DNA of 64,000 nt from Pseudomonas abieticivorans (GTDB taxonomy: Bacteria > Pseudomonadota > Gammaproteobacteria > Pseudomonadales > Pseudomonadaceae). This document shows, piece by piece, positions 40,003 through 50,840 of the stretch. The translations under genes were made by a program, and so were the position numbers. The first letter of the stretch is position 1, and each line of letters starts with the position of its first letter. Where the stretch lies: positions 3,403,501 to 3,467,500 of the forward strand of contig NZ_CP094975.1 in assembly GCF_023509015.1 (NCBI RefSeq), given 5' to 3'. Under the pieces are notes generated by a model. It searched no databases. It was not told where the DNA came from and saw nothing but the letters and a program-made list of their open reading frames with translations.

Positions 40003-41121
40003 ATGCGGAGCAAGGTGACGGGTGCGCAGCGCTGGGTCGTGAAGATCGGCAGCGCGCTACTGACAGCTGATGGCAAGGGCCTGGATCGCGCCGCAATGGG
40101 CGTCTGGGTTGAGCAAATGGTCGCGCTGCACGAGGCGGGCGTGGAGCTGGTGCTGGTGTCTTCCGGGGCCGTGGCTGCCGGCATGAGCCGCCTGGGCTGG
40201 GCCAAGCGACCCAGTGGCATGCACGAACTGCAAGCGGCGGCCGCCATCGGCCAGATGGGCCTGGTGCAGGCTTGGGAGTCGAGCTTTGCCGAGCACTCGC
40301 GCCACACCGCGCAGATCCTGTTGACCCACGACGACCTGTCCGACCGCAAGCGTTACCTCAACGCGCGCAGCACCTTGCGTACCCTGGTGCAGTTGGGTGT
40401 GATCCCGGTGATCAACGAAAACGACACCGTGGTCACCGACGAAATCCGTTTTGGCGACAACGACACCCTGGCGGCGCTGGTGGCCAACCTGGTCGAGGCT
40501 GACCTGCTGGTGATCCTCACCGATCGCGACGGCATGTTCGACGCCGACCCGCGCAACAACCCTGATGCGCAGCTTATCTATGAGGCCCGCGCCGATGACC
40601 CGAGCCTGGATGCGGTGGCTGGCGGTACCGGCGGCGCGCTGGGGCGTGGCGGCATGCAGACCAAGCTGCGCGCGGCGCGCCTGGCGGCTCGTTCGGGTGC
40701 GCACACGATCATCGTGGGTGGGCGCCTGGAGCGCGTGCTGGATCGCCTGAAGGCCGGCGAGCGCCTGGGCACGCTGTTGTCGCCCGAGCGCGGCATGCTG
40801 GCGGCGCGCAAGCAGTGGCTGGCTGGCCACCTGCAAACCCGCGGCACCTTGACCCTGGACGACGGCGCGGTGCAGGCCTTGCTGCAGGGGCGCAAGAGCT
40901 TGTTGCCAGTGGGCGTGAAGGGCGTACTGGGTGGCTTCCGCCGTGGCGAGATGGTGGTGTGCGTGGCCCCGGATGGTCGTGAGATCGCCCGTGGCCTGGC
41001 CAACTACAGTGCCGTGGAGGCGCAAAAAATCATCGGCCAGTCTTCCGAGGCTATCGAGAGCCTGCTGGGCTACATGGCGGAGCCGGAACTGGTGCACCGC
41101 GACAATTTGATACTGGTCTAG
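40003..41121 (+). CDS. proB: Glutamate 5-kinase
   Basis: The 372-aa enzyme phosphorylates glutamate in the first step of proline synthesis. It has the amino acid kinase domain ([11 protein letters not shown] near residue 9, [13 protein letters not shown] near 50, [17 protein letters not shown] near 138, [14 protein letters not shown] near 210) and a C-terminal PUA domain from about residue 280. The ATG at 40003 is 12 bases after GGAAGA. The terminator of obgE separates it from the upstream gene. Confidence 0.96.
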   Translation: MRSKVTGAQRWVVKIGSALLTADGKGLDRAAMGVWVEQMVALHEAGVELVLVSSGAVAAGMSRLGWAKRPSGMHELQAAAAIGQMGLVQAWESSFAEHSRHTAQILLTHDDLSDRKRYLNARSTLRTLVQLGVIPVINENDTVVTDEIRFGDNDTLAALVANLVEADLLVILTDRDGMFDADPRNNPDAQLIYEARADDPSLDAVAGGTGGALGRGGMQTKLRAARLAARSGAHTIIVGGRLERVLDRLKAGERLGTLLSPERGMLAARKQWLAGHLQTRGTLTLDDGAVQALLQGRKSLLPVGVKGVLGGFRRGEMVVCVAPDGREIARGLANYSAVEAQKIIGQSSEAIESLLGYMAEPELVHRDNLILV

Positions 41122-41133
41122 AAGGAAGTCCTG

Positions 41134-41595
41134 ATGCGTATGATCAAGGGTGTGCTCGGCGCGCTGCTGTTGATGCCGATGTTGGCGTCGGCCGAAGAGA
41201 TTGGCCAGGTGTCGACGGTGTTCAAGTTCGTCGGCCCTAATGATCGTATCGTCGTCGAGGCGTTCGATGACCCCAAGGTGCCGGGCGTCACCTGCTACCT
41301 GTCCCGCGCCAAGACGGGTGGGGTTAAGGGTGGCCTGGGCCTGGCCGAAGACCGTGCCGAGGCGTCGATTGCCTGCCGCCAAGTGGGCCCGATCCAGTTG
41401 CCGGACAACCTGAAGGATGGCGAGGAGGTGTTCAAGGAGCGCACCTCGCTGGTGTTCAAGACCATGCAGGTGGTGCGTTTCCTGGACAAGAAGCGCAATA
41501 CGCTGGTGTACCTGGTGTACAGCGACCGGTTGATCGAAGGCAGTCCGCAGAATGCGGTGACGGCGATTCCGATCTTGCCGTGGGCCCAGCAGTAG
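41134..41595 (+). CDS. creA: CreA family exported protein
   Basis: A 153-aa periplasmic protein with signal peptide ([20 protein letters not shown]) and CreA-family pattern [37 protein letters not shown]. Two Cys residues may form a disulfide. The function is unknown, though E. coli creA lies in the creABCD region. It follows proB by 12 bases and is probably cotranscribed with it. Confidence 0.87.
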   Translation: MRMIKGVLGALLLMPMLASAEEIGQVSTVFKFVGPNDRIVVEAFDDPKVPGVTCYLSRAKTGGVKGGLGLAEDRAEASIACRQVGPIQLPDNLKDGEEVFKERTSLVFKTMQVVRFLDKKRNTLVYLVYSDRLIEGSPQNAVTAIPILPWAQQ

Positions 41596-41624
41596 CGCGA
41601 CCCAGAGGCGGCGCGTATTGCCTG

Positions 41625-41709
41625 TTGGGGCGGATTTATCCGTGAAAAGCGCGGTGATCGATGTCTGATTCTGTGCGGTGTATTTTTCGCGGATAAATCC
41701 GCTACTGCA
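41625..41709. repeat. REP doublet (REPIN) between creA and rpsT
   Basis: TTGGGGCGGATTTATCCGTG at the left and the inverted TTTTCGCGGATAAATCCGCT at the right, with a loop of about 35 bases. The left copy carries the TCCGTGA variant also seen inside thiO. Confidence 0.85.
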
Positions 41710-41758
41710 GGGTGGGTCCATGACCGTTTTGCGGCTGTATCCATAAATCACAGACAAC

Positions 41759-41785
41759 AAAAAACCGACCCTAGGGTCGGTTTTT
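41759..41785. terminator. Bidirectional terminator after rpsT
   Basis: The perfect palindrome CCGACCCTAGGGTCGG is flanked by A and T runs on its two sides, so it can terminate rpsT and reads arriving from creA. Confidence 0.92.
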
Positions 41786-41803
41786 CTACATCAGGCGAAT
41801 CGC

Positions 41804-42082
41804 TTAGGCTGCAGCAGCCAGATTCAGTGCCTTGATGTGGCCATTCAGACGACCTTTATGGCGAGCAGCTTTGTTCTTGTGGATGATGCCTTTATCGGCC
41901 ATACGGTCGATAACAGGAACAGCCAGAACGTAAGCAGCTTGTGCTTTTTCGGCGTCTTTTGCGTCGATGGCCTTAACTACGTTTTTGATGTAGGTACGGA
42001 CCATGGAACGCAGGCTGGCGTTGTGGCTGCGACGCTTCTCAGCCTGTTTTGCACGTTTTTTGGCGGAAGGTGAGTTGGCCAC
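41804..42082 (-). CDS. rpsT: 30S ribosomal protein S20
   Basis: The 92-aa basic protein starts [32 protein letters not shown], typical for S20. The initiation codon is GTG at 42082, preceded by GAGGAG. Non-ATG starts are common in rpsT and fit S20 autoregulation of its translation. Confidence 0.97.
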   Translation of the reverse strand: MANSPSAKKRAKQAEKRRSHNASLRSMVRTYIKNVVKAIDAKDAEKAQAAYVLAVPVIDRMADKGIIHKNKAARHKGRLNGHIKALNLAAAA

Positions 42083-42132
42083 CGTCGAGCTCCTCGAAAG
42101 ACTTGTTAAATAGCAAACAAAATAGGCCGCGA

Positions 42133-42161
42133 ATCATGCCGATGAGTTGATGAGTTGTCAA
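42133..42161 (-). promoter_or_regulatory. Sigma-70 promoter of rpsT
   Basis: On the minus strand TTGACA and CATGAT are separated by 17 bases, about 51 bases before the rpsT start codon. Confidence 0.7.
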
Positions 42162-42333
42162 GGGCGCTTGAGACGTTCCGCTGAGTGGTCACCTTCGCCG
42201 GTGAAGTGATTCACTTCTGGCGCATGACCTGTAAACTCGCGAATTTTGGCTCTGTCTGCTGATGCGGCGCGGAGTATCGCACAACTGGGTGGCTAACCGC
42301 CTGCTCTTTGTCTAAAAGGCGCGAAAACTTTCG

Positions 42334-43872
42334 ATGAATCTTCTTAAATCCCTGGCTGCCGTCAGCTCCATCACCATGATTTCGCGGGTGCTGGGCTTTG
42401 TGCGCGATACCATCCTGGCGCGCATTTTCGGTGCCGGCATGGCCACCGACGCCTTTTTCATCGCCTTCAAGCTCCCCAACCTGTTGCGGCGGATCTTTGC
42501 CGAGGGCGCGTTTTCCCAGGCGTTCGTGCCCATCCTGGCCGAATATAAAAGCCAGCAGGGCGAGGAGGCGACGCGCACGTTCGTCGCTTACGTGGCCGGC
42601 ATGCTCACGCTGATGCTGTCGGTGGTTACCGTGGCCGGCATCCTGGCTGCGCCCTGGGTGATTTGGGCCACGGCGCCAGGTTTTGCCGACACGCCGGAAA
42701 AATTCGAGCTCACCGCCGACCTGCTACGGGTGACCTTCCCTTATATATTATTGATCTCGCTATCGTCCTTCGTCGGCGCCATCCTCAATACCTGGAACCG
42801 TTTCTCGGTGCCGGCCTTCACGCCGACGCTGCTCAACATCAGCATGATTTTTTTCGCGCTGTTCCTCACGCCATACTTTCACCCGCCGGTGATGGCACTG
42901 GGGTGGGCGACCCTGGTGGGCGGCCTGTTGCAGTTGTTGTATCAACTGCCGCACCTGAAAAAGATCGGCATGCTCGTGCTGCCACGCTTCAGCCTGCGCG
43001 ACACCGGTGCGTTGCGGGTGATGAAACAGATGGGGCCGGCGATCCTCGGTGTCTCGGTGAGCCAGATCTCGCTGATCATCAACACCATCTTCGCCTCGTT
43101 TCTCGCCGCAGGCTCGGTGTCGTGGATGTACTACGCCGACCGCCTGATGGAATTGCCATCCGGCGTATTGGGCGTGGCCTTGGGCACTATATTGCTGCCC
43201 ACCTTGGCCAAGACCTACGCCAACCGCGACCGCCACGAGTACTCGCGCATCCTGGACTGGGGCCTGCGGCTGTGTTTCATCCTGGTGTTGCCGTGCTCCC
43301 TGGCCTTGGGGATTCTGGCCGAGCCGCTGACCGTGGCGCTGTTCCAGTATGGCAAGTTCAGTGCCTTTGACGCGGCCATGACCCAGCGCGCGCTGATCGC
43401 CTATTCAGTGGGGTTGCTGGGGATCATCTTGATCAAGGTGCTGGCGCCGGGCTTCTATGCCCAGCAAAACATCCGCACGCCGGTGAAGATTGCCATCAGC
43501 ACGTTGATCGCCACCCAGCTGTTCAACCTGCTGCTGATTACCCACCTGCAGCATGCAGGCCTGGCCCTGGCCATCAGCCTGGGCGCCTGCATGAACGCCG
43601 GCTTGTTGTTCTGGCAGCTGCGCAAACAGAAAATGTTCGAGCCGCAACCGGGCTGGGGCACGTTCTTTTTCAAGCTGCTGGTGGCCGTGGCGGCGATGTC
43701 CGCGGTGCTGTTGGGGCTGATGCACGTGATGCCGGCCTGGGACCAGGGCCTGATGCTGGCGCGGTTCCTGCGCCTGGGCGCGTTGGTGGTGGCCGGCGTG
43801 GTGGTGTATTTTGGCCTGCTGTTCGCCCAGGGCTTTCGCCTCAGGGATTTCGCACGCAAGGGCCTGGTGTAG
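42334..43872 (+). CDS. murJ: Lipid II flippase MurJ
   Basis: A 512-aa inner-membrane protein of the MviN family that flips lipid II across the membrane for peptidoglycan synthesis. It has about 14 helices. The N-terminus [33 protein letters not shown] and [23 protein letters not shown] are diagnostic. Length is standard. It lies between rpsT (divergent) and ribF. Confidence 0.96.
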   Translation: MNLLKSLAAVSSITMISRVLGFVRDTILARIFGAGMATDAFFIAFKLPNLLRRIFAEGAFSQAFVPILAEYKSQQGEEATRTFVAYVAGMLTLMLSVVTVAGILAAPWVIWATAPGFADTPEKFELTADLLRVTFPYILLISLSSFVGAILNTWNRFSVPAFTPTLLNISMIFFALFLTPYFHPPVMALGWATLVGGLLQLLYQLPHLKKIGMLVLPRFSLRDTGALRVMKQMGPAILGVSVSQISLIINTIFASFLAAGSVSWMYYADRLMELPSGVLGVALGTILLPTLAKTYANRDRHEYSRILDWGLRLCFILVLPCSLALGILAEPLTVALFQYGKFSAFDAAMTQRALIAYSVGLLGIILIKVLAPGFYAQQNIRTPVKIAISTLIATQLFNLLLITHLQHAGLALAISLGACMNAGLLFWQLRKQKMFEPQPGWGTFFFKLLVAVAAMSAVLLGLMHVMPAWDQGLMLARFLRLGALVVAGVVVYFGLLFAQGFRLRDFARKGLV

Positions 43873-43943
43873 TCTGGCAGGCTTATCGGAACGGGGTCAG
43901 GCGTCGGTTTTACAGTTTCCGACCCTGCCCGTCGTTTAGTCGC

Positions 43944-43973
43944 CTGTCACCGAAGGCCTTGTGTGGTTATAAT
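43944..43973 (+). promoter_or_regulatory. Likely sigma-70 promoter of ribF-ileS-lspA-fkpB-ispH
   Basis: A perfect TATAAT at 43968-43973 with CTGTCA 18 bases upstream (4 of 6 match). It is about 29 bases before the ribF start codon. Confidence 0.6.
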
Positions 43974-44001
43974 CGACCACTTTATGAGCAAGAAGCGCGT
44001 T

Positions 44002-44952
44002 ATGCAGCTGGTTCGAGGCCTCCACAACCTGCGGCCCCAACATCGGGGCTGTGTCGCCACTATTGGCAACTTTGACGGTGTTCACCGTGGCCACCAGGCT
44101 ATCCTGGCGCGGCTGCGCGAGCGTGCACTGGAGTTGGGCGTACCCAGCTGCGTGGTGATTTTCGAACCACAGCCGCGTGAGTACTTCGCCCCCGAAACGG
44201 CGCCTGCCCGCCTGGCCCGCTTGCGCGACAAGCTGGCGCTGCTGGCCGAGGAGGGCGTCGACCTGGTGTTGTGCCTGGCGTTCAACCAACGCCTGTGCAA
44301 ACTCAGCGCCTCGGAGTTCGTCGACACCATCCTGGTCGATGGCCTGGGCGTGAAGCACCTGGAAGTGGGTGATGATTTTCGCTTTGGCTGCGACCGGGTC
44401 GGCGATTTCGACTTCCTGACCCAGGCCGGCAGCCTGCAAGGGTTTACCGTCGAGGCTGCGCAAACCGTGGAGCTTGCCGGCGTTCGCGTCAGCAGCACGC
44501 AAGTGCGTGAAGCCTTGGCCAAGGCTGATTTCGCCTTGGCCGAGCAACTGCTCGGCCGCCCGTACCGCATCGCCGGGCGGGTGCTGCACGGCCAGAAACT
44601 GGCTCGTCAACTGGGCTGGCCGACGGCCAACGTGCAGCTCAAGCGTCGTCGCGTGCCGTTTACCGGGGTGTATCTGGTGAGCGCCGAGATCGACGGCAAA
44701 CTGTGGCCCGGTGTCGCCAATATCGGCGTACGGCCCACGGTTGCAGGTGATGGCAGTGCCCACCTGGAAGTACATCTGCTGGATTTTGCCGGTGACCTGT
44801 ATGGCCGGCGTTTGACGGTGGCTTTCCACCACAAGCTGCGTGATGAGCAGCGTTTCGCCTCCCTTGAGGCGCTGAAGTCGGCGATCGATGCGGACGTCGC
44901 CGCCGCTCGTGCCTACTGGCACGGCCAACCGCTAACCAAGAGCCTGAAATGA
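44002..44952 (+). CDS. ribF: Bifunctional riboflavin kinase / FAD synthetase
   Basis: The 316-aa enzyme makes FMN from riboflavin and then FAD. The N-terminal FAD synthetase domain has [17 protein letters not shown] near residue 17 and the C-terminal riboflavin kinase domain has GWPTANV near 214 and TGVYLV. I chose the ATG at 44002, where the conserved [11 protein letters not shown] begins. Its stop overlaps the ileS start by 4 bp (ATGA). ribF-ileS-lspA is a common operon. Confidence 0.95.
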   Translation: MQLVRGLHNLRPQHRGCVATIGNFDGVHRGHQAILARLRERALELGVPSCVVIFEPQPREYFAPETAPARLARLRDKLALLAEEGVDLVLCLAFNQRLCKLSASEFVDTILVDGLGVKHLEVGDDFRFGCDRVGDFDFLTQAGSLQGFTVEAAQTVELAGVRVSSTQVREALAKADFALAEQLLGRPYRIAGRVLHGQKLARQLGWPTANVQLKRRRVPFTGVYLVSAEIDGKLWPGVANIGVRPTVAGDGSAHLEVHLLDFAGDLYGRRLTVAFHHKLRDEQRFASLEALKSAIDADVAAARAYWHGQPLTKSLK

Positions 44953-47780
44953 CCGACTACAAAGCCACGCTAAACCTTCCGGACACCGCCTTCCCAATGA
45001 AGGCCGGCCTGCCCCAGCGCGAGCCGCAAACTCTGCAGCGCTGGGACAGCATTGGCCTGTACCAGAAGCTGCGTGAAATTGGCAAGGATCGTCCAAAGTT
45101 CGTCCTGCACGACGGCCCTCCGTACGCCAACGGCAATATTCACATCGGTCACGCGGTCAACAAGATCCTCAAGGACATGATCATCCGTTCCAAGACCCTG
45201 TCCGGCTTCGATGCGCCGTATGTACCGGGTTGGGACTGCCATGGCCTGCCGATCGAGCACAAGGTCGAAGTGACCCACGGCAAGAACCTGGGCGGCGATA
45301 AAACCCGCGAACTGTGCCGCGCCTACGCCAGCGAGCAGATCGAAGGGCAGAAGTCCGAGTTCATCCGCCTGGGTGTGTTGGGCGATTGGGCCAACCCCTA
45401 CAAAACCATGAACTTCAGCAACGAAGCCGGTGAAATCCGTGCCTTGGCCGAGATGGTCAAGGGTGGCTTCGTGTTCAAGGGCCTCAAGCCCGTGAACTGG
45501 TGCTTTGATTGCGGTTCGGCCCTGGCCGAAGCCGAAGTCGAATACCAAGACAAGAAATCGGCAACCATCGACGTGGCCTTCCCGGTCGCCGACGAGGCCA
45601 AGCTGGCCGCGGCCTTCGGCCTGCCAGCACTGGCCAAGCCGACCTCGATCGTGATCTGGACCACCACCCCGTGGACCATCCCGGCCAACCAGGCGCTGAA
45701 CGTGCACCCCGAGTTCACCTACGCGCTGGTCGACGTGGGTGACAAGCAACTGGTGCTGGCCGAAGAGCTGGTCCAAGCCTGCCTCAAGCGTTACAACCTG
45801 CAAGGCAGCGTGGTCGCCACCGCCCAAGGTAAAGACCTTGAGCTGATCAACTTCCGTCACCCGTTCTACGATCGCCTGTCGCCGGTGTACCTGGCCGAGT
45901 ACGTTGAACTGGGTGCCGGCACAGGCGTGGTCCACAGCGCCCCGGCCTATGGCGTCGACGACTTCGTGACCTGCAAGCAGTACGGCATGGTCAACGACGA
46001 CATCATCAACCCGGTGCAAAGCAACGGCGTGTACAGCGAATCGCTGGAGTTCTTTGGTGGCCAGTTCATCTTCAAGGCCAACCAGGGCATCGTCGACAAG
46101 CTCGCCGAAGTGGGCGCGCTGCTGTTCACCGAAACCATCAGCCACAGCTACATGCACTGCTGGCGCCACAAGACCCCGCTGATCTACCGCGCCACCGCGC
46201 AGTGGTTCGTGGGCATGGACAAGCAGCCGACCGAAGGCGACACCCTGCGCAAGCGCGCGGTGAAAGCCATCGAGCAAACCAAGTTCGTCCCGGCCTGGGG
46301 CCAGGCGCGCCTGCACTCGATGATTGCCAACCGTCCGGACTGGTGCATCTCCCGCCAGCGCAACTGGGGTGTGCCGATCCCGTTCTTCCTGAACAAGGAA
46401 AGCGGCGAGTTGCACCCACGCACCGTCGAGTTGATGGAAGAAGTGGCCAAGCGCGTCGAAGTCGAAGGCATCGAGGCCTGGTTCAAGATGGACGCCGCTG
46501 AACTGCTGGGCGACGAAGCGGGCCAGTACGACAAGATCAGCGACACCCTGGACGTGTGGTTCGATTCCGGTACCACCCACTGGCACGTGCTGCGTGGTTC
46601 GCACCCGATGGGCCACGCCACCGGCCCGCGCGCCGACCTGTACCTGGAAGGCAGCGACCAGCACCGCGGCTGGTTCCATTCGTCCTTGCTGACCGGTTGC
46701 GCCATCGACAACCACGCGCCGTACCGCGAACTGCTCACCCATGGTTTTACCGTGGACGAGAACGGCCGCAAAATGTCCAAGTCGCTGGGCAACGTGATCG
46801 CGCCGCAAAAGGTCAACGACACCCTGGGCGCCGACATCATGCGCCTGTGGGTATCGTCCACCGACTACTCGGGCGAAATGGCCGTGTCGGAGACCATCCT
46901 GCAGCGTAGCGCCGATGCCTACCGCCGCATCCGCAACACCGCGCGCTTCCTGCTCTCCAACCTGAGCGGCTTCAACCCGGCCACCGACATCCTGCCGGCC
47001 GAAGAGATGCTCGCCCTGGACCGTTGGGCCGTGGACCGCGCGCTGCTGCTGCAACGCGAACTGGAAGAGCACTACAGCGAATACCGGTTCTGGAACGTGT
47101 ACTCGCGCGTGCACAACTTCTGCGTGCAGGAGCTGGGTGGTTTCTACCTGGACATCATCAAGGACCGCCAGTACACCACCGGCGCCAATAGCACCGCGCG
47201 TCGCTCGTGCCAGACCGCGTTGTTCCACATCTCCGAAGCGCTGGTGCGCTGGATCGCTCCGATCCTGGCGTTCACCGCCGACGAGCTGTGGCAGTACCTG
47301 CCGGGCGAGCGCAACGAATCGGTGATGCTCAACACCTGGTACCAGGGCCTGACCGAGCTGCCGGAAGGCGTCGAGCTGGGTCGCGAGTACTGGGAAGGCG
47401 TGATGGCGGTGAAGACCGCGGTCAACAAGGAGCTGGAAAACCAGCGTGCGGCCAAGGCTATCGGTGGCAACCTGCAAGCCGAAGTCACCCTGTATGCCGA
47501 AGAGGGCTTGGGCGCTGACCTGGCCAAGCTGGGCAACGAACTGCGTTTCGTGCTGATCACCTCCAAGGCCAGCGTGGCGCCGTTCGTCGATGCCCCGGCC
47601 GATGCCGTGGTCACCGAAGTGGCGGGCCTGAAGCTGAAGGTGGTCAAGTCCGGCTACACCAAGTGCGCCCGTTGCTGGCACTTCAGCGATGACGTGGGTG
47701 TGAACCCCGAGCATCCTGAAATCTGCGGCCGTTGCGCCGACAACATCAGCGGTGCAGGCGAGGTTCGTCACTATGCCTAA
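44949..47780 (+). CDS. ileS: Isoleucyl-tRNA synthetase
   Basis: The 943-aa class I synthetase charges tRNA-Ile. The HIGH motif is [10 protein letters not shown] near residue 62, the KMSKS motif is RKMSKSLGN near 607, the editing domain has WTTTPWT near 237, and the C-terminus has a zinc finger (CARCWHF ... CGRCADN). It overlaps ribF by 4 bp and lspA by 8 bp, so it is translationally embedded in the operon. It belongs to the bacterial IleS1 type, with no sign of the mupirocin-resistant form. Confidence 0.97.
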   Translation: MTDYKATLNLPDTAFPMKAGLPQREPQTLQRWDSIGLYQKLREIGKDRPKFVLHDGPPYANGNIHIGHAVNKILKDMIIRSKTLSGFDAPYVPGWDCHGLPIEHKVEVTHGKNLGGDKTRELCRAYASEQIEGQKSEFIRLGVLGDWANPYKTMNFSNEAGEIRALAEMVKGGFVFKGLKPVNWCFDCGSALAEAEVEYQDKKSATIDVAFPVADEAKLAAAFGLPALAKPTSIVIWTTTPWTIPANQALNVHPEFTYALVDVGDKQLVLAEELVQACLKRYNLQGSVVATAQGKDLELINFRHPFYDRLSPVYLAEYVELGAGTGVVHSAPAYGVDDFVTCKQYGMVNDDIINPVQSNGVYSESLEFFGGQFIFKANQGIVDKLAEVGALLFTETISHSYMHCWRHKTPLIYRATAQWFVGMDKQPTEGDTLRKRAVKAIEQTKFVPAWGQARLHSMIANRPDWCISRQRNWGVPIPFFLNKESGELHPRTVELMEEVAKRVEVEGIEAWFKMDAAELLGDEAGQYDKISDTLDVWFDSGTTHWHVLRGSHPMGHATGPRADLYLEGSDQHRGWFHSSLLTGCAIDNHAPYRELLTHGFTVDENGRKMSKSLGNVIAPQKVNDTLGADIMRLWVSSTDYSGEMAVSETILQRSADAYRRIRNTARFLLSNLSGFNPATDILPAEEMLALDRWAVDRALLLQRELEEHYSEYRFWNVYSRVHNFCVQELGGFYLDIIKDRQYTTGANSTARRSCQTALFHISEALVRWIAPILAFTADELWQYLPGERNESVMLNTWYQGLTELPEGVELGREYWEGVMAVKTAVNKELENQRAAKAIGGNLQAEVTLYAEEGLGADLAKLGNELRFVLITSKASVAPFVDAPADAVVTEVAGLKLKVVKSGYTKCARCWHFSDDVGVNPEHPEICGRCADNISGAGEVRHYA

Positions 47781-48288
47781 TCCTGCTGCCGGGCGCTTCG
47801 GGCGCCTGGGCTGGCTCTGGGTGAGCGTGCTGGTCCTGGTTCTCGACCAGGTCAGCAAGTTCTATTTCCAGGGCACGCTGAGCCTGTACCAGCAGATCGT
47901 GGTCATCCCCGACTACTTCAGCTGGACCCTGGCCTACAACACCGGTGCTGCCTTCAGTTTCCTGGCAGACAGCTCCGGCTGGCAGCGCTGGCTGTTCGCC
48001 CTGATCGCCGTGGTGGTCAGCGCGGTGCTACTGGTGTGGCTCAAGCGCCTGGGGCGCAACGAAAACTGGCTGGCCGTGGCGCTGGTGCTGGTACTCGGCG
48101 GTGCGCTGGGCAACCTGTACGACCGCATCGTGCTGGGCCACGTGATCGATTTCATCCTGGTGCACTGGCAGAACCGCTGGTATTTCCCGGCGTTCAACCT
48201 GGCCGACAGCGCCATCACCGTCGGCGCAATCATGCTGGCGTTGGACATGTTCAAGGCGAAAAAGCCTGGAGAGGTCGTCAATGACTGA
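47773..48288 (+). CDS. lspA: Lipoprotein signal peptidase II
   Basis: The 171-aa membrane aspartyl protease cleaves lipoprotein signal peptides. It has four helices. The catalytic aspartates lie in [15 protein letters not shown] and [11 protein letters not shown]. The start overlaps the ileS stop by 8 bp and its own stop overlaps fkpB by 8 bp. Confidence 0.96.
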   Translation: MPNPAAGRFGRLGWLWVSVLVLVLDQVSKFYFQGTLSLYQQIVVIPDYFSWTLAYNTGAAFSFLADSSGWQRWLFALIAVVVSAVLLVWLKRLGRNENWLAVALVLVLGGALGNLYDRIVLGHVIDFILVHWQNRWYFPAFNLADSAITVGAIMLALDMFKAKKPGEVVND

Positions 48289-48718
48289 GCAGCGTATCGC
48301 TCAAAACACCGAAGTCACCCTGCATTTCGCGTTGCACCTGGAAAACGGTGACACCGTCGACAGCACCTTCGACAAGGCACCTGCCGTGTTCAAAGTGGGC
48401 GACGGCAACCTGTTGCCAGGCTTCGAGGCCGCGCTGTTCGGCTTCAAGGCCGGCGACAAGCGCACCGTGGTGGTCCCGCCGGAGAACGCCTTCGGTCAGC
48501 CCAACCCACAAAACGTGCAGGTCATGCCACGCTCTTCGTTCCAGGACATGGAACTGTCGGAAGGTTTGCTGGTGATCTTCAACGATGCAGCCAATACCGA
48601 ACTGCCCGGCGTGGTGAAAGTGTTCGACGACGCGCAAGTGACCGTCGACTTCAATCACCCGCTGGCCGGCAAGACCCTGAACTTCGAAGTTGAAATCATC
48701 GAGGTCAAGGCTCTCTGA
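48281..48718 (+). CDS. fkpB: FKBP-type peptidyl-prolyl isomerase FkpB (SlpA-like)
   Basis: The 145-aa single-domain isomerase resembles SlyD without the metal-binding tail: NTEVTLHFALHLENGDTVDSTFD near the N-terminus and LLPGFEAALFGFKAGDKRTVVVPPENAFG. It usually lies between lspA and ispH, as here. It is cytoplasmic, having no signal peptide. Confidence 0.93.
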   Translation: MTEQRIAQNTEVTLHFALHLENGDTVDSTFDKAPAVFKVGDGNLLPGFEAALFGFKAGDKRTVVVPPENAFGQPNPQNVQVMPRSSFQDMELSEGLLVIFNDAANTELPGVVKVFDDAQVTVDFNHPLAGKTLNFEVEIIEVKAL

Positions 48719-48751
48719 GCCTTGCCCCAGCGCGCAAGCACGAGGCATAGC

Positions 48752-49699
48752 ATGCAAATCAAACTCGCCAACCCCCGTGGCTTCTGCGCTGGCGTGGACC
48801 GGGCGATCGAAATCGTCAACCGCGCGTTGGAGGTCTTTGGGCCGCCAATCTACGTGCGCCATGAAGTGGTGCACAACAAATTCGTCGTCGAAGACCTGCG
48901 CAGCCGTGGCGCGATCTTCGTCGAAGAGCTGGACCAGGTGCCCGACGACGTCATCGTCATCTTCAGCGCCCATGGCGTTTCCCAGGCCGTACGCCAGGAA
49001 GCCGCTGGCCGTGGCCTGAAGGTGTTCGATGCGACGTGCCCGCTGGTGACCAAGGTGCACATCGAAGTGGCACGCTACAGCCGTGACGGCCGGGAGTGCA
49101 TTTTGATCGGCCACGCCGGCCACCCGGAAGTGGAAGGCACCATGGGCCAGTATGACGCCAGCAACGGCGGCGCCATTTACCTGGTCGAAGACGAAAAAGA
49201 CGTGGCCGCACTCGACGTGCGCAACCCCGACAAGCTCGCCTTCGTGACCCAGACCACCCTGTCGATGGACGACACCAGCCGCGTCATCGATGCCCTGCGC
49301 TCGCGCTTCCCGAACATCGGCGGCCCGCGCAAGGACGATATCTGCTACGCCACGCAAAACCGCCAGGACGCGGTCAAGCAATTGGCTGACGAATGCGACG
49401 TGGTCCTGGTAGTGGGCAGCCCAAACAGCTCCAACTCCAACCGCCTGCGCGAACTGGCCGAGCGCATGGCCACCCCGGCCTACCTGATCGACGGCGCCGA
49501 AGACCTGCAGCAAAGCTGGTTCGACGGCGTCGAGCGCATCGGCATTACCGCCGGCGCCTCTGCTCCGGAAGTACTGGTGCGCGGCGTGATCCAGCAGTTG
49601 CAGGCCTGGGGCGCGACCGGTGCCGACGAGTTGGCCGGGCGCGAGGAGAACATCACGTTTTCCATGCCTAAAGAGCTACGTGTTCGCTCGTTGATCTGA
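48752..49699 (+). CDS. ispH: 4-hydroxy-3-methylbut-2-enyl diphosphate reductase
   Basis: The 315-aa iron-sulfur enzyme makes IPP and DMAPP in the last step of the MEP pathway. Cluster cysteines are in [10 protein letters not shown] (Cys12), [11 protein letters not shown] (about Cys96) and a third in the DICYATQNR segment. [13 protein letters not shown] follows. ATG at 48752 has CGAGGC upstream. Its 3' end overlaps the end of the convergent FimT-like gene by 24 bp. Confidence 0.96.
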   Translation: MQIKLANPRGFCAGVDRAIEIVNRALEVFGPPIYVRHEVVHNKFVVEDLRSRGAIFVEELDQVPDDVIVIFSAHGVSQAVRQEAAGRGLKVFDATCPLVTKVHIEVARYSRDGRECILIGHAGHPEVEGTMGQYDASNGGAIYLVEDEKDVAALDVRNPDKLAFVTQTTLSMDDTSRVIDALRSRFPNIGGPRKDDICYATQNRQDAVKQLADECDVVLVVGSPNSSNSNRLRELAERMATPAYLIDGAEDLQQSWFDGVERIGITAGASAPEVLVRGVIQQLQAWGATGADELAGREENITFSMPKELRVRSLI

Positions 49700-50215
49700 C
49701 GCTGAACAAAGGGCCGCCTCGGCCCTTTGGTTTTCTACCCGTATCCGCCCGGAACGGGACAATACCACCCGGTAATGGCTGAACGGCTCGCCCGCCTCGC
49801 ACAGGTGCAGTGTGCCTGCCTGAAAGCCGCCGGCGTCCAGCCTCGGCCAGCCCATGCCGGTGAAACGTACGTGGCTCTGCACCGGTTGGTTACCCACCAC
49901 CTTGAATGCCATCTTGGCGTTGCGTTGCACCAGCACCGGGTTGCTGTCGTCAGCGGCGCCCTGGCCGCTGATGTCGACGATGATTCGCCAACCGGCACTC
50001 CAATCACCTTCCAAGGCATGAATCAGTACGTCCTGGCTGCGCAATACCGCTTCAGTCTTGGCCGCGCGCAAGCTGGCGGCCAGTTCATTGGCCAGCACTT
50101 CGCGGCGATGGTTTTCCAGCAGCCGGCTGAAGGTGGGGCTGGCGAGTTGAAACAGCGTGGCCACGATGGCGAGGCTGATCATCAGTTGAATCAAATTGAA
50201 ACCGTGCTGTTGCAT
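49676..50215 (-). CDS. fimT: FimT-like (GspH/FimT) type IV pseudopilin
   Basis: The 179-aa prepilin has a short leader with cleavage after Gly5 ([14 protein letters not shown]). Position +5 of the mature protein is Gln, not the usual Glu. The GspH/FimT domain follows, with ...[11 protein letters not shown] near the C-terminus: GRIR (residues 156-159) fits the GRxR DNA-binding motif described for FimT pilins in natural transformation. FimU, encoded next to it, lacks that motif. The gene is divergent from fimU and convergent with ispH. The ispH terminator lies inside its last codons. I selected the ATG at 50215, preceded by GGAAAA. Confidence 0.75.
   Translation of the reverse strand: MQQHGFNLIQLMISLAIVATLFQLASPTFSRLLENHRREVLANELAASLRAAKTEAVLRSQDVLIHALEGDWSAGWRIIVDISGQGAADDSNPVLVQRNAKMAFKVVGNQPVQSHVRFTGMGWPRLDAGGFQAGTLHLCEAGEPFSHYRVVLSRSGRIRVENQRAEAALCSASDQRANT
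49707..49733 (+). terminator. Terminator of ispH inside the fimT coding end
   Basis: CAAAGGGCCG-CCT-CGGCCCTTTG, a perfect 10-bp stem, followed by G and TTTT. It lies within the last codons of the convergent pseudopilin gene. Confidence 0.88.
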
Positions 50216-50369
50216 GTTGTTTTCCAACCTTGGAAAAGAGGGCAGGGCATTTATGCCAAAACCTGTGAACATGACGCTGATCCGGCTGGAACAACCGTAT
50301 ATCCTGTCGCGGGATTTACCGGCGGTACTGCTGGTTTATAGTCCAGGCCATTCGGAGGGAGTGTGGTAA

Positions 50370-50840
50370 ATGGCTTCAAGACGCAACGGCTTTACCTTGA
50401 TCGAAATGCTTGTCACCGTTGTGGTCCTTGGGATTCTGGCGACCATCGCCATACCGTCGTTCACCAGCCTGATCAACAACAACCGCGCCGACAGCGAAAC
50501 CAGCGACCTGTACCGAACCCTCAACTACGCGCGCCTGGAGGCCATCACCCGCGGCGTGAACGTGCGCGTGGTGCCGGCCACCGCCGGTACCTGGAACGGC
50601 ATCTTGAACGTTTATGCCTCCGCTGACCTGACCACGCCATTGCGCAGTGTGTCGGCGATGTCGAGCAAGGCCACCGTGACGATCAGCGTCAGTACCGCGG
50701 GCTACATCGAATTCAACAACCTGGGCGCACTCAACTACCCGGCCGCCGCACTCACCCTGGCCTACACCCAGGGCACGGCCACCCGTAACGTCAGCGTGTG
50801 CCTCAATGGCCGGGTTATCCAGAGTGGTACGTGCTCATGA
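50370..50840 (+). CDS. fimU: Type IV pilus minor pilin FimU
   Basis: The 156-aa prepilin has leader ASRRNG/FTLIEMLVTV with cleavage after Gly7 and Glu at +5, a hydrophobic N-terminal helix and a GspH-like globular domain with two C-terminal cysteines (VCLNGR ... GTCS). Minor pilins FimU, PilV, PilW and PilX with PilY1 form the priming complex at the pilus tip. It has GGAGGGAG upstream and is the first gene of the operon. PilV starts within its stop codon. Confidence 0.88.
   Translation: MASRRNGFTLIEMLVTVVVLGILATIAIPSFTSLINNNRADSETSDLYRTLNYARLEAITRGVNVRVVPATAGTWNGILNVYASADLTTPLRSVSAMSSKATVTISVSTAGYIEFNNLGALNYPAAALTLAYTQGTATRNVSVCLNGRVIQSGTCS

Noticed and set aside
43873..44001. FMN riboswitch before ribF
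   Set aside because: The leader after the TATAAT promoter is only about 20 bases and lacks the RFN element.
44970..47858. 962-codon open frame opposite ileS, and similar long frames opposite cstA (16568-18856), morA (23068-25257) and the Lon-like gene (31185-33188)
   Set aside because: They mirror the high-GC third-codon bias of the true genes, have low-complexity Gln/His/Arg-rich translations and no ribosome-binding sites.
50216..50369. AlgR, Vfr or sigma-54 site in the fimT-fimU gap
   Set aside because: No match to CCGTTCGTC-type AlgR sites or to TGGCACG-N4-TTGCA was found.
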